NCBI RefSeq assembly: GCF_025264685.1
Contig: NZ_CP073721.1
Location: 611,001 to 675,000 of the forward strand
Direction: 5' to 3'
DNA length: 64,000 bases
Origin: Dactylosporangium roseum
GTDB taxonomy: Bacteria > Actinomycetota > Actinomycetes > Mycobacteriales > Micromonosporaceae
The notes under the pieces: model-generated
Told to the model about the DNA's origin: nothing
Database searches by the model: none
Seen by the model: the letters and a program-made list of their open reading frames with translations, nothing else
Program-made: the position numbers and the translations under genes
Shown: positions 17,957-27,466 of the stretch, piece by piece
Numbering within the stretch: the first letter of the stretch is position 1
Layout: each line of letters begins with the position of its first letter

Positions 17957-18247
17957 TCACAGGTCTTGCAGGATGCGCAACGCGCGCGAGACGCTGTGCA
18001 TGGTGCTGGTGTCGGCCACCGCGACCCGCTCGACGAACCAGTGCTTGAGCGGCGACGACAGCCGGTCGGGCATGACGACGAGGTCGTCGAGCTCGACCGC
18101 GAGCGGCGAGTCGCGCAGTTCCTCCCGGTCGGTAACCTCGACGACGATGACCACCGGCACGTCGGTGCTGTTGAAGACGTCTGAACTGATGATCAGCCCG
18201 AGCCGCTCCCGGGCACCCTTGATGAGCCAGACCTCACCGCGCCGCAC
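17957..18247 (-). CDS. mazF: MazF/PemK-family toxin
   Basis: A 96-residue protein starting [26 protein letters not shown], the usual start of MazF/PemK endoribonucleases, which cleave mRNA at short sequences. GTG 18247 gives the family N-terminus; longer in-frame versions would run into the antitoxin gene. It overlaps the upstream antitoxin by 14 nt, the typical arrangement of a coupled toxin-antitoxin operon. Confidence 0.88.
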   Translation of the reverse strand: MRRGEVWLIKGARERLGLIISSDVFNSTDVPVVIVVEVTDREELRDSPLAVELDDLVVMPDRLSSPLKHWFVERVAVADTSTMHSVSRALRILQDL

Positions 18248-18491
18248 GGCGCCCGCTGAAGATCTCGGCGTCGACGAGCGCGATCTCCTCTTCGTCCGCG
18301 AGTGCGGCCGCCTCCAGGTCGAGCTTCGCGTGGCGCACCGCCTCCGCGTGGGCCGAGAAGACCTCCCGCAGCACACGCTCCTGCGCCGCCCGGTCGATCC
18401 AGGCGCTGAGCGACACGCCCTCCCGCTCGGCCCACTGCCGCGCGTCGGCGATGGTCTGGTCGGAGAACGACAGGGTCACCTTGGCAGTCAT
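18234..18491 (-). CDS. mazE: Ribbon-helix-helix antitoxin partner of MazF
   Basis: An 85-residue acidic protein beginning MTAKVTLSFSDQTIADARQW, the beta strand plus two helices of a ribbon-helix-helix DNA-binding fold, followed by a helical acidic tail that would bind the toxin. ATG 18491 has TACCCT 8 nt upstream (18505 down to 18500) and no Shine-Dalgarno, so it is probably leaderless. Such antitoxins usually repress their own promoter together with the toxin. Confidence 0.85.
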   Translation of the reverse strand: MTAKVTLSFSDQTIADARQWAEREGVSLSAWIDRAAQERVLREVFSAHAEAVRHAKLDLEAAALADEEEIALVDAEIFSGRRAAR

Positions 18492-18524
18492 GGGCAACAA
18501 GGGTACCGCTGGTGTGACCAATCG

Positions 18525-19460
18525 TCATACCCAACGCAGCACCCAGCAGTGACCCCCGAGGCCGGCCGGGTCGGTGAGCTCGGCCGCCGCGCCGGCCCGG
18601 GCGAGCGCGCGCACGTAGGCGACAGGGTCCGACGAGGCCAGGGCCAGGGGCGGCCGCCGGCCGTCGACGCCCAGCAGCCGTAGGGCGGTGCGCTGGTCGA
18701 GCATCAGGTGGTGCTCCAGCGAGTCCAGTGCCACGGCCACCGTGAGGTCACAGCGGCCGTCCGGCACCGGCTCGACCTCCCGGCCCTCCCGGAAGCCGGT
18801 CAGCGTGCCGAGGAGCGGGCGGCGGTCGCGAACGTGGCCGTAGTCGACGGCGAGCGCCAACCCGCGCTCGACGCCGGCGACGGCGGACGCCCAGGCCGCG
18901 TCCCGGGGACCGCCGATCTCGGCCCGCGCGCCCGGCGGCGCGTCGTCGAGTGGCCACCAGCGATCGAGCCAGGCGGCGTCGGCGGGGTCCAGCGGTTCGC
19001 CGGACGCTGCCAGCGTGTCCAGCAGATACCGCGGGCGCCCCGACGGATCCACCTCCACGATGTCCACCGGGACGTTGTCGAGCCACTCCGTCGCGATCAG
19101 CAGGCCGTTGACGCCCTCGGGCGGCGACTCGGCCCACGCGATCGCGGGTGGCAGGTCCGCCGGGCGCGGCGCCATCTCCACGCCGACCGGCGCGACCCTC
19201 CGTCCAATCTGTGCGGGCAGCGCCGCGAGGACACCCTGGAGCAGTTCGCCGCGACCGGCACCGACGTCGACCAGGTCGAGCCGGTCGGGGTGGCCGAGGG
19301 CGGCGTCGAGCCGGCGCAGCAGCGCGGCGATCGCGCCGGCGAACAGCGGCGATGCCAGCGCGCTGGTCCGGAAGTGGGCGGCGGGTGCGGCACCCGGCCG
19401 GACGAAGAAGCCCTCAGGGCCGTAGAGCGCCGACGCCATCGCCTGCCGCCATCGGATCAC
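18525..19460 (-). CDS. SAM-dependent methyltransferase, DUF185/NDUFAF7-like
   Basis: A 311-residue protein of the DUF185 family. It has the early segment [22 protein letters not shown], a SAM-binding loop [16 protein letters not shown], and [15 protein letters not shown] after it. The mitochondrial relative NDUFAF7 methylates an arginine on the complex I 49-kDa subunit, so the orphan nuoD 0.6 kb downstream is a suggestive neighbour, though this is inference. GTG 19460 overlaps the upstream stop (GTGA); ATG 19439 is an alternative. Confidence 0.82.
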   Translation of the reverse strand: MIRWRQAMASALYGPEGFFVRPGAAPAAHFRTSALASPLFAGAIAALLRRLDAALGHPDRLDLVDVGAGRGELLQGVLAALPAQIGRRVAPVGVEMAPRPADLPPAIAWAESPPEGVNGLLIATEWLDNVPVDIVEVDPSGRPRYLLDTLAASGEPLDPADAAWLDRWWPLDDAPPGARAEIGGPRDAAWASAVAGVERGLALAVDYGHVRDRRPLLGTLTGFREGREVEPVPDGRCDLTVAVALDSLEHHLMLDQRTALRLLGVDGRRPPLALASSDPVAYVRALARAGAAAELTDPAGLGGHCWVLRWV

Positions 19461-20665
19461 AGGAACACTCTGCCCTCGCCGCGGTAGGTCGGTACCACGT
19501 CCACGATCGTGTCGCCCGAGACGAGGTGTACCTCGTTGACGTGCTCGCACAGTTCACCCGCCTTGGCGTGCCGGAAGTAGACGCGGTCGCCGACGCGCAG
19601 CCCGGCCGCGCCCGGCCCGGTCAGCGGCGTCTGCACCTCGCCGGCACCCTCGGTCCCGATGAGCCGCAGCCCCTCGGGCAGCCAGGGCAGCGGCTGGCGG
19701 GCGGGCGACGTCTCGCCCGAGGCGATCCAGCCGCCGCCGAGGGCCGTGGCGTGCCGCGGGTCGGGCCGGCGCACCACCGAGAGCGCGAAGAAGGCGGCGG
19801 GTTGCGGGCGCCACCTGCGGTACCCGTCGAAGAGCCAGGGGCCGAAGAGCCCCGATCCGGCGGCCACCTCGGTCACCGCCGGGTCGCCGGCCGTCGCGGC
19901 GACGCTGCCGGTCCCGCCGCCGTTGACGAACTCCAGCTCGGCGTGTTTGCGCACCTCGGCGACGACGGCCGCTCGCCGGGCCACCAGCTCCGGGTACGAG
20001 CGGGACTGGATCAGCCGGATCAGCGCGCCGCGGACCGGCCGGCCGGGTGGCGCGTCACCCAGACCGGCGATCTGCGCCTCGTACGACATCACGCCGACCA
20101 GCCGGAAACCGGGCCGCCCGGCGATGGCGGCGGCCAGCTCGCCGGCCTGGCGAGCGCTGTGGACGGGCGAGCGCCGCACGCCGATGTGGACGCCGTTCAC
20201 CGGGCGCCAGGAGGCGTCGAGGTCGATGCACACCCGCACCGGTGCGGCCCGCTCCGCGGCGGGGATCGCGGCGTCGACCAGGTCGAGCTGCGCGATGTTG
20301 TCGACCATCACGGTGACGGTCGCGGCGAGCTTCTCGTCGGTGGCCAGCCGGCGCAGTGCCGCCCGGTCCGCGGTCGGGTAGGCCACCAGGACGTCGTCCG
20401 CCGTGCCCTGCGCGGCCAGCCAGACGGCCTCCGGAAGAGTGAACGCCATGACGCCGTGCCAGCCCGGCCGGGCGAGGGCCCGCTCGATGAGCGCGCGCAC
20501 CCGCACCGACTTGCTGGGCACCCGCAGCGGCTTGCCGGCCGCCCGCGCGACCAAGGCCGAACCGTTGGCGTCGAACGCATCGAGGTCCACGATCGCGAAC
20601 GGCGGATCGAGGTGGGCGGTGGCCCGGTCGTAGCGGGCCCGCTGTGCGGCACGTGAGCTGGACAC
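19457..20665 (-). CDS. PLP-dependent D-threonine aldolase/D-serine dehydratase-like enzyme
   Basis: A 402-residue fold-type III PLP enzyme. [11 protein letters not shown] and RVPSKSVR (Lys 52, expected Schiff-base lysine) mark the alanine-racemase-like barrel; FVNGGGTGS is the phosphate-binding loop; the C-terminal [24 protein letters not shown] supplies the His/Cys pair that binds a metal in D-threonine aldolases and DSD1-type D-serine dehydratases. It is annotated in many genomes as amino acid deaminase/aldolase. Starts at GTG 20665 and overlaps the methyltransferase start by 4 nt. Confidence 0.85.
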   Translation of the reverse strand: MSSSRAAQRARYDRATAHLDPPFAIVDLDAFDANGSALVARAAGKPLRVPSKSVRVRALIERALARPGWHGVMAFTLPEAVWLAAQGTADDVLVAYPTADRAALRRLATDEKLAATVTVMVDNIAQLDLVDAAIPAAERAAPVRVCIDLDASWRPVNGVHIGVRRSPVHSARQAGELAAAIAGRPGFRLVGVMSYEAQIAGLGDAPPGRPVRGALIRLIQSRSYPELVARRAAVVAEVRKHAELEFVNGGGTGSVAATAGDPAVTEVAAGSGLFGPWLFDGYRRWRPQPAAFFALSVVRRPDPRHATALGGGWIASGETSPARQPLPWLPEGLRLIGTEGAGEVQTPLTGPGAAGLRVGDRVYFRHAKAGELCEHVNEVHLVSGDTIVDVVPTYRGEGRVFL

Positions 20666-20815
20666 GACTCACCGTACCGAGCCCTGCATTAAAGTGAAAG
20701 AACCTCGCGTATGCCGGTGCGGCGGGACACGGCCGGCCGGAACGTGTGCCTGTAGCGTGAGAGCCGTAGGTACGACCGAGGAGGTGTCGTCATCGCCAGC
20801 AGTGACCTGTCCGGC

Positions 20816-22936
20816 TTGGGGGAGCTCAAGGCGGTCCTGCGCATCCGGGCGTTCCGCCGTCTCTGGGCGGTGCTCGGATTCTCCTCCCTCGGTGACTGGC
20901 TCGGCCTGCTCGCCGCGGCGACGTTCGCCGCGGCGCAGGTGTCCAACTCCACCGCGCAGGGCGTCGCCTTCGGTTCGGTGATCGCCGTCCGCCTCCTGCC
21001 CGCCCTGATCCTGGGGCCGGTCGCCGGTGTGCTCGCCGACCGGTTCGACCGCCGGCACACGATGGTCGTCTCCGACCTGATGCGGTTCGTGTTCTTCGCC
21101 TCCATCCCGGCGGCGGCGCTGATCGTCGACGACGGCGCGCTCGTCGTCGCGTGGACCGCGATCGCGACGTTCGTCATCGAGACAGTGGCGATGATCTGGA
21201 CGCCCGCCAAGGAGGCGGCGGTGCCCAACCTGCTGCCCCGGGCCCGCCTCGAGACCGCCAACCAACTGACGCTCGCCACGACCTACGGCATCACGCCGGT
21301 CGCCGCCGCCGTCGTGCTCATCGGCCTGCAATGGTTCGTCGCGGCCGTCTTCGGCCCCGGCGGGCCGCGCTGGGCGGAGCCGAGCAACCTCGCGCTGTGG
21401 TTCAACGCGCTGACGTTCCTCGCGACCGCGCTCACCGTGTTCTTCGGCATCAAGGAGATCAGCGGCCGGCGCACCGCCGGCGTCGAGCGCAAACCCGGCA
21501 TGCTGCGGGAGTTCAGCCAGGGCTGGGCCTTCGTCAGCCGCACCCCGCTCGTGCGCGGGCTCGTCCTCGGCATCTTCGGCGCCTTCGCCGGCGGCGGTGT
21601 CGTCGTCGGGACGGCCAAGTTCTACGCCGTCTCGCTGAGCGCCGGCGACGCCGCGTTCTACCTGCTGTTCGGCGTGCTCTTCCTCGGCCTCGGCATCGGC
21701 ATAGCGGCCGGGCCGCGGCTCGTCGGCGCGCTCTCCCGGCGCCGCTGGTTCGGCCTGTCCATCATCCTGGCCGCCGGATCCGTGCTGATCCTCGCGCTGG
21801 CCACCCACCTCACCATCGCCGTCGCGGGCGCGCTGCTCGTCGGCGTGGGCGCGGGCATGGCGTTCCTGTCCGGCACCACACTGCTCGGCGGCGAGGTCAC
21901 CGACGCCATGCGCGGCCGCGCGTTCGCCTTCGTGCAGACCGGCACCCGCGTGGTGCTGATGCTGACCATCTCGCTGTCCAGCGTCATCGTCGGCGCCGGC
22001 GGCACCCGCACGCTCGACCTCGGCATCACGCAGGTCGACATCTCCAGCACCCGTCCGCTGCTCGCGCTCGCCGGCGTGCTCGGCGTGATCGCCGGAGTCT
22101 TCGCCCTGCGGCAGATGGACGACAAGAAGGGCGTGCCGATCATCGCCGACCTCGTCGGCTCGATCCGCGGCCGCCCGCTCAGTCCCGCCGAGCCGAAGGC
22201 GGCGCAGGGGCTGTTCATCGTGTTCGAGGGCGGCGAGGGCGCCGGCAAGTCGACCCAGGTCCAGCAGTTGGCCGCCGCGTTGCGCAAGATCGGCCGGGAC
22301 GTGGTGGTGACCCACGAGCCGGGCGCCACCCCGGTCGGCTCGCGCATCCGCAGCCTGGTTCTCGACCCGCCGGAGCGGAACGGCGACGTGGTCACCCCGC
22401 GGGCCGAGGCGCTGCTCTACGCGGCCGACCGGGCGCACCACGTGGCGTCGGTGGTCCGCCCCGCCCTCAACCGGGGCGCGGTGGTCATCAGCGACCGGTA
22501 TGTCGACTCCTCGCTGGCCTACCAGGGGGCCGGCCGCACGCTGCCGGTCGACGAGGTGTCGTGGCTGTCGAAGTGGGCGACCGGCGGGCTGAAGCCGGAT
22601 CTGGTCGTACTGCTCGATCTGGATCCCGCGATCGGGCTCGAGCGGGCCGGCAAGCGCGGCACGGCCGACCGGCTGGAGAGCGAGTCGCTGGCGTTCCACG
22701 AGCGGGTCCGCTACGCGTTCCTGGACCTGGCATCCGCCGATCCCAGCCGCTACCTGGTCCTCGACGCCACCAATCCGGTCGACGCACTCGCCGCCGGGGT
22801 CCTGCAACGCGTGCGGCACCTGATGCCCGCCATGGAGTCGGAGCTGGAAGAGGTGCTCGAGGACGTCGCCGAAACGGTGACCGCGCTGACCGGCAGAGAG
22901 CTGACCGGTCCGGAGGAGCGGAGCTCACGGGTATGA
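20816..22936 (+). CDS. tmk: MFS transporter-thymidylate kinase fusion
   Basis: A 706-residue fusion. Residues ~1-440 form a 12-helix major facilitator domain (GPVAGVLADRFDRRHTMVVSD is its loop motif); residues ~465-690 are thymidylate kinase, with P-loop FEGGEGAGKST, RSLVLDPP, DRYVDSSLAYQGAGR and a lid segment, making dTDP from dTMP. The start is unusual: TTG 20816 is the only standard start codon in the frame after the upstream stop at 20753 but has no ribosome site, whereas GAGGAGG at 20778-20784 has ideal spacing to an ATC codon at 20792, which would add MASSDLSG to the N-terminus. The stop overlaps holB (ATGA). Confidence 0.93.
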   Translation: MGELKAVLRIRAFRRLWAVLGFSSLGDWLGLLAAATFAAAQVSNSTAQGVAFGSVIAVRLLPALILGPVAGVLADRFDRRHTMVVSDLMRFVFFASIPAAALIVDDGALVVAWTAIATFVIETVAMIWTPAKEAAVPNLLPRARLETANQLTLATTYGITPVAAAVVLIGLQWFVAAVFGPGGPRWAEPSNLALWFNALTFLATALTVFFGIKEISGRRTAGVERKPGMLREFSQGWAFVSRTPLVRGLVLGIFGAFAGGGVVVGTAKFYAVSLSAGDAAFYLLFGVLFLGLGIGIAAGPRLVGALSRRRWFGLSIILAAGSVLILALATHLTIAVAGALLVGVGAGMAFLSGTTLLGGEVTDAMRGRAFAFVQTGTRVVLMLTISLSSVIVGAGGTRTLDLGITQVDISSTRPLLALAGVLGVIAGVFALRQMDDKKGVPIIADLVGSIRGRPLSPAEPKAAQGLFIVFEGGEGAGKSTQVQQLAAALRKIGRDVVVTHEPGATPVGSRIRSLVLDPPERNGDVVTPRAEALLYAADRAHHVASVVRPALNRGAVVISDRYVDSSLAYQGAGRTLPVDEVSWLSKWATGGLKPDLVVLLDLDPAIGLERAGKRGTADRLESESLAFHERVRYAFLDLASADPSRYLVLDATNPVDALAAGVLQRVRHLMPAMESELEEVLEDVAETVTALTGRELTGPEERSSRV

Positions 22937-24123
22937 CCGCGCCGATCTTCGCGGAGCTGGTCGGTCAGGACGCAGCCCTGGACATGCTCAGCCGCGCCGT
23001 CGAGGCGGCCGACGCGATCGTCCGCGGCGAGCCGCGGGACGGGTCGGGCATGACCCACGCCTGGCTGTTCACCGGCCCGCCCGGCTCCGGTCGGTCGGTC
23101 GCCGCCCGCACGTTCGCGGCCGCGCTGCAGTGCCCCGACGGCGGCTGCGGCGAGTGCCAGGCCTGCCACACCGCGCTGGCCGGCACGCACGCCGACGTCC
23201 GGTTCGTGGTGCCGGAAGGGCTCTCGATCGCGGTCGGCGAGATGCGCGCCCTCGTCCTGCGCGCGGCCAGCTCGCCCACGCAGGGCCGCTGGCAGGTGCT
23301 GCTCGTCGAGGACGCCGACCGCCTCACCGAGGCCGCCGGCAACGCCCTGCTCAAGGCGGTCGAGGAGCCACCGGCCCGCACGGTGTTCCTGCTGTGCACG
23401 CCGAGCACGCACCCCGACGACATCTCCGTCACGATCCGGTCCCGCTGCCGGGTCGTGCCGCTGCGGCAGCCACCGGCCGAGGCCATCGCGACCGTTCTGC
23501 GCCGCCGGGACGGCACCGACGAGCAAACCGCCGCCTGGGCCGCCGCGGCCTCCCAGGGACACGTCGGCCGGGCCCGCCGGCTGGCGCGCGACCCGCAGGC
23601 CCGCAGCCGGCGCGACGCCGTGCTGGCCGTGCCGCGCCGGCTCACCGGCATCGGCGCCGCGTTCGACGCCGCGAGCGCGCTCATCGAGGCCGCCGAGGCG
23701 GAGGCCGCCGCGTCCGTCGCCGAGACCGACGCAAAGGAGCGCTCGGCGCTGGAGACCGCACTGGGCGCCGGCGGCACCGGCAAAGGCGCGACGGGAGCCG
23801 CCCGGGGCTCCGCGGGCCAGCTCAAGGACCTGGAACGCCGCCAGCGGTCCCGCGCGACCCGGACGCAGCGCGACTCGCTGGACCGCGCGCTGGTCGACCT
23901 CGCCGGGTTCTACCGCGACGTGCTGGTGCACTCGTTCACCGCGCAGGTCGAGCCGGTCCACGGCGACACCGCCGAGCTGGCCGCGGCGGCCGCGGAGAAG
24001 TGGACCCCGGAGAGCACGCTGCGGCGCCTGGAGGCGGTGCTGGAGTGCCGGACCGCGATCGAGGCCAATGTCAAGCCGCGCATCGCGGTCGAGGCGATGA
24101 TGCTCGCGCTCTGGCGCGGCTGA
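22933..24123 (+). CDS. holB: DNA polymerase III delta-prime subunit
   Basis: A 396-residue AAA+ clamp-loader subunit. The N-terminal ELVGQDAALDML box, the zinc-binding CPDGGCGECQACH cysteines, LLVEDADRLTEAAGNALLKAVEEPP and the SRC motif (TIRSRCRVVPL) with its arginine finger are present. The P-loop reads GPPGSGRS, with Arg in place of the usual Lys, consistent with delta-prime being a non-hydrolysing subunit. A ~50-residue Ala/Gly insertion lies near 255-300. The tmk-holB order is common in Gram-positive bacteria. Confidence 0.93.
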   Translation: MTAPIFAELVGQDAALDMLSRAVEAADAIVRGEPRDGSGMTHAWLFTGPPGSGRSVAARTFAAALQCPDGGCGECQACHTALAGTHADVRFVVPEGLSIAVGEMRALVLRAASSPTQGRWQVLLVEDADRLTEAAGNALLKAVEEPPARTVFLLCTPSTHPDDISVTIRSRCRVVPLRQPPAEAIATVLRRRDGTDEQTAAWAAAASQGHVGRARRLARDPQARSRRDAVLAVPRRLTGIGAAFDAASALIEAAEAEAAASVAETDAKERSALETALGAGGTGKGATGAARGSAGQLKDLERRQRSRATRTQRDSLDRALVDLAGFYRDVLVHSFTAQVEPVHGDTAELAAAAAEKWTPESTLRRLEAVLECRTAIEANVKPRIAVEAMMLALWRG

Positions 24124-24194
24124 GTTATCCACAGGCTCCGATCCGGTCTTTCGCCGTAACTGTGTGGTGCCGTACGGTCACCCGGGGAGGCGAC

Positions 24195-24533
24195 ATGGGG
24201 CGCGAGATCGACGAGTCGTGGATCGAGGAAGCGGTGGAGCGGTATCGCCGCATCGACGCGCTGCTCGCCGAGTTCGACCGAGCGGTCAGGTCCGTCGAGG
24301 TGTCGGTGCGCTCGGCCGACGGCGCCGTCGAGGTGGTGGTGACCGCCGACGGCACGATCCGCGACGTCCGCATCGAGGAGCGCCCGCAGGGCCGCGTCGC
24401 CGACGTCTCCCGCTCGGTCCGCGAGGCGGTCACCGCCGCCGCCGACGCGGCCGTCTGGGCGCGGCAGAAGTTGCACGCCGAGACGTTCGGTGACTACCGG
24501 TCGCTGCACGGGGGGACGCATGAGGCTCGATGA
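24195..24533 (+). CDS. YbaB/EbfC-family protein of an ESX-associated cluster
   Basis: A 112-residue protein with an N-terminal helical half (EIDESWIEEAVERYRRIDALLAEFDRAV) and a central beta region (SADGAVEVVVTADGTIRDVRIEE) typical of YbaB/EbfC-fold proteins. Actinobacteria often encode such proteins next to ESX (type VII) secreted-protein genes. ATG 24195 follows GGGGAGG at 24184-24190. It overlaps the next gene by 14 nt. Confidence 0.75.
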   Translation: MGREIDESWIEEAVERYRRIDALLAEFDRAVRSVEVSVRSADGAVEVVVTADGTIRDVRIEERPQGRVADVSRSVREAVTAAADAAVWARQKLHAETFGDYRSLHGGTHEAR

Positions 24534-24804
24534 CCTCGCCGGCCGGCTCGAAGCCGCCGGCGACGAGCTCGCCGGGGCGAGCACCACGATGGGACTCATC
24601 GATCCGGGCGCCCGCGCGCTCGGCGGCGACGGAGCCGGCGGCCTGGGTGAGCTGGGCCGCGCGCTGCACCGCGAGCTGACCACCGCGGTGACCGCCCGGG
24701 GACGGGAGGCCGCGGACCACGGCGCCCGCCTCGCCGACACCGCCGAGGCGGTGCGCCTGGTCGCGAGCGGCTATCGCGGCGCCGACGAGGAGGCCCGCTC
24801 CTGA
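24520..24804 (+). CDS. ESX/EspC-like small helical protein
   Basis: A 94-residue helical protein (MRLDDLAGRLEAAGDELAGAS...) ending DTAEAVRLVASGYRGADEEARS. Size, predicted helix-turn-helix hairpin and position match the DUF2580/EspC-like class of type VII-associated proteins, which partner a larger WXG-domain protein. ATG 24520 gives the family N-terminus. Stop overlaps next start (ATGA at 24801-24804). Confidence 0.7.
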   Translation: MRLDDLAGRLEAAGDELAGASTTMGLIDPGARALGGDGAGGLGELGRALHRELTTAVTARGREAADHGARLADTAEAVRLVASGYRGADEEARS

Positions 24805-25610
24805 TGGACGCCCTCGAACGTCTCTCCGGCGTGGGAGGCGACCTGCTGCGGCACGTCGACGCGGCCCTCGCCGAGGACGGCGCACCCGCCGACGATCCGA
24901 TCTGGCCGCTGCTGCGCCGGGTGGGCGCACTGCCCGGTGACGCCCTCGACTTCGCGCTGCGCCTCGACGCGCCGGCGTTGCGGATCGCGGCGGAGGAGCT
25001 GCGCGCGATCGCCGACCGCTTCGCGCACGAGCGCGACCGCCTGGCGGCCGACGTCGGGCGCAGTGCCTGGGAGGGCACCGGCGCCGAGGCGTTCGCCGCG
25101 GTGTGGCGGTCGCTGTCCGACCACATCGGACCGGGCCCCGATCCCGCGACGATCTGCGGTCGACTGCTCGCCACAGTGTCCTATGTGGACGGCTTGGCCG
25201 GCTGGGCGGTCCATCTGCGGGAGGAGATGGCCGAGGCGGTCGCGCGGGCCGTCTCGTCGGCGGAGGCGGTGACGCTGCGGGCGGCGGCAGGTGCGGCATT
25301 CGCGGGCGGCGGGCTCGCGGGCGGCGGGCTCGCGGGCGGCGGGTTCGCGGGCGGCGGGTTCGCGGTGGGTGCGGGGTTCGCGAGCGGCGTGCCGGGCGGC
25401 GGGCTTGCCGGTGCCGGGCGTCCGCCGGCGACGGCGGTCGTCGAGGCCGCGGCCCGGATCGGTGCCCGGATCCTGCGGCCGGCCGCCGACGCCGTCACGG
25501 CCGCCGCAGCGCTGCGGTCGCGGTGGTCGCCGGAGCTGGCCGAGCTGGTGTACGCGGCGCCCGAGGTGGCGTCGCCCTCCTCTTCGACGGTGACGCGGGT
25601 CGAGCTGTGA
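24804..25610 (+). CDS. WXG-domain secreted-protein candidate with Gly/Ala pentapeptide repeats
   Basis: A 268-residue protein. Residues ~60-140 form a long helical hairpin around a W-x-G turn (SAWEGTGAEAF), the WXG100-like signature of ESX export substrates. A glycine-rich linker of AGGGL/AGGGF pentapeptides (~165-190) leads to a helical C-terminal region with no known toxin motif (AVVEAAARIGARILRPAAD...). It ends a three-gene coupled operon with the YbaB-like and EspC-like genes. It could be a type VII substrate whose effector region is short or lost. Confidence 0.65.
   Translation: MDALERLSGVGGDLLRHVDAALAEDGAPADDPIWPLLRRVGALPGDALDFALRLDAPALRIAAEELRAIADRFAHERDRLAADVGRSAWEGTGAEAFAAVWRSLSDHIGPGPDPATICGRLLATVSYVDGLAGWAVHLREEMAEAVARAVSSAEAVTLRAAAGAAFAGGGLAGGGLAGGGFAGGGFAVGAGFASGVPGGGLAGAGRPPATAVVEAAARIGARILRPAADAVTAAAALRSRWSPELAELVYAAPEVASPSSSTVTRVEL
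25302..25361. repeat. Four tandem 15-bp repeats inside the WXG-protein gene
   Basis: Four consecutive 15-nt units (GCGGGCGGCGGGYTC) at 25302, 25317, 25332 and 25347, the third and fourth with T for C at position 13. Each encodes AGGG(L/F). Copy number changes would keep the frame, so this is a candidate length-variable linker. Confidence 0.9.
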
Positions 25611-25727
25611 GCCATGCCAAAGGGGCGCCGCCCGGGCAGCCGATGGGGGTGGCTGCACGGGCGGCGAAGGGGTTGGGGGTGGTCGGTTCCGGGACCGGCG
25701 CCGAGCGGTGCGGCGCCGGGACCGGCG

Positions 25728-27218
25728 TCATGCGTTGCGGCGCCGGGACATGATCAGGAAGAAGCGACCGGCGACGAGGAGCAGCAGCCCGGCACCGAGG
25801 ACGATGCCGACGCCCGGCCCGGTGACCGGCAGCGTGCCGCCGCCACCGTTGCCGCCACCGACACCACCGCCGTAGCCGTCGTCGTCATCGTCGTCGCCGT
25901 AACCGCCGCCCTTCGGCGCGGCCGCGGCGGCCTCCAGCGAGCACACGCCCAGGTCGAGCACCGTCGCCTGGTCGACCTTCGGGCGGTCGTCGTTGCCGTA
26001 GCCGTCCGAGGCGCTCTTCCACTTCGTCCGGACGATGAGCTTGACGCGCACCGAGGCGGCCTTCGCGTACACGCCGGTGGCGCTGGTCTGCTGCTCCACC
26101 TTGCCCAGCTCGACCCGCAGTACGACCACCTTGGCCGGCCGTGCCGTCGTGCTCTCGGTCGGGCCCTGCACCGACGTGCCGCCGCCCAGGACGCCCGTCA
26201 GCTTGCCCACCTCGGGCAGGCCGGGCAGGTTCAGCAGCGACTCGGGCACCGCGCCGGTCACGCCGCCCAGCGAGCCCGTCAGCGTGCTCGTCACGCCGGT
26301 GAGCAGATCCAGCAGCGGCAGCCCGGCGACCGGCAGCCCTTCGGCGCGGCCCAGGTCCTCGGCGGCCGCGCGACCGGCGGCGTCGACGGGCACGACCACG
26401 TCGATGTGCGAGCCGGCGGACGAGAGCCGGACGGGGGAGCGGCCGGGCGCGGTCACCTCGAGGACCGGCGCGGTGTAGTCGACGGCCTTCTTGTTGCCGG
26501 CGACGACCTTGAGCCGGGGCGGGCTGATGACCCGCACGCCGATGCCCGACGAGCCGCTCGCGAGCAACTGGAAGTCGGCGATGCCGCCGGTCGCGGTGGC
26601 CCCGGCGCCGTCCTTGTCGACGCCGGTGACCGTCGAGCTGTGCACCGCGCCGAACCGCACCAGCGCCCGGCCGCCGCGTCCCGGCAGCACGGCCAGGCCC
26701 GCGAGCTGGGCCTCCGCGGTGGACCGGGGGCCCGCCCCGGGGTCGCACTTGCCGGCGTCCTTCCAGGTCGCGTGGGCGCTCAGCCCGCCGGTGCCGACCG
26801 ACAGCGCGCCCAGGTCGACGCCCCGCATCGGCACCGTGACGGGCCGGTCGTTCGGCGGCGGCGCCTGCTGGTAGGCGACGGGGCTCAGGATGCCCGTGGG
26901 CAGGACGCCCTGGACGTATCGGGCGTCGGCCGCGGCGCGGGCCGGCCCGCCGGCGAAGCCCGAGTGGGCGGTCGCGACCCGCAGCTCCGGCAGCCGCGGC
27001 AGGTTGATGCCGAGACTGCGCAAATCGATGCCGCCGAGTGCGATGGTGTTACTCGCGGCCGTGGCGCCGAAGCCGTCGGGGCAGCCCGCATTGGCCGGTG
27101 CCGCTGCCGCAGGTGCCGCGAACGCGACCGGGCTCAATGCGCCGACGATCCCCAAGGTGGCGAGGGCGGCGAGGTACCGGGCTGTTTTTGGGCGTGCGAA
27201 AGCAACAGGTTCCGTCAT
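25728..27218 (-). CDS. LPXTG-type cell-wall-anchored protein
   Basis: A 496-residue surface protein: signal peptide (first ~40 residues, cleaving after PAAAAPA), a large secreted region with few cysteines, an Asp/Gly-rich segment (GGGYGDDDDDDGYGGG), then LPVTG, a hydrophobic helix and a positive tail (SRRRNA). This is the sortase sorting signal, so the protein should be covalently attached to peptidoglycan. ATG 27218 has GGAGGA 9 nt upstream. No sortase lies in the window and the body shows no recognised domain. Confidence 0.88.
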   Translation of the reverse strand: MTEPVAFARPKTARYLAALATLGIVGALSPVAFAAPAAAAPANAGCPDGFGATAASNTIALGGIDLRSLGINLPRLPELRVATAHSGFAGGPARAAADARYVQGVLPTGILSPVAYQQAPPPNDRPVTVPMRGVDLGALSVGTGGLSAHATWKDAGKCDPGAGPRSTAEAQLAGLAVLPGRGGRALVRFGAVHSSTVTGVDKDGAGATATGGIADFQLLASGSSGIGVRVISPPRLKVVAGNKKAVDYTAPVLEVTAPGRSPVRLSSAGSHIDVVVPVDAAGRAAAEDLGRAEGLPVAGLPLLDLLTGVTSTLTGSLGGVTGAVPESLLNLPGLPEVGKLTGVLGGGTSVQGPTESTTARPAKVVVLRVELGKVEQQTSATGVYAKAASVRVKLIVRTKWKSASDGYGNDDRPKVDQATVLDLGVCSLEAAAAAPKGGGYGDDDDDDGYGGGVGGGNGGGGTLPVTGPGVGIVLGAGLLLLVAGRFFLIMSRRRNA

Positions 27219-27466
27219 TGCGTGAGGTCCTCCGAGACCGGGAGTGCGGGGGTGCTCGCCGTCGGGCGTGCCACTGCTGCCCCCAACGAGCCTTTTCCGG
27301 CCGGAGTTACGCCTGCGTTCGCAGTCCCATCCACACTAGTAACGACGAACCCTCTGGAATGGCAACGGGGTACACCAAAAGGATCGAGTCGGACTTAACG
27401 GCTTTTTATCGGGCAAGGGACGCAGGCCATATGGGACTTCCCGTGACCCGCGTTACTGTGATCGCC

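Noticed and set aside
20669..22819. 716-aa open frame on the minus strand
   Set aside because: Antisense to the MFS-thymidylate kinase fusion, no recognisable protein features.
25302..25361. Tandem repeat as a possible CRISPR array
   Set aside because: Units are contiguous without spacers and in frame with a gene.
27038..27466. Long N-terminal extension of the PSP1 protein
   Set aside because: It overlaps the divergent LPXTG gene and is not needed; the start at 27467 gives the family N-terminus and a promoter box.
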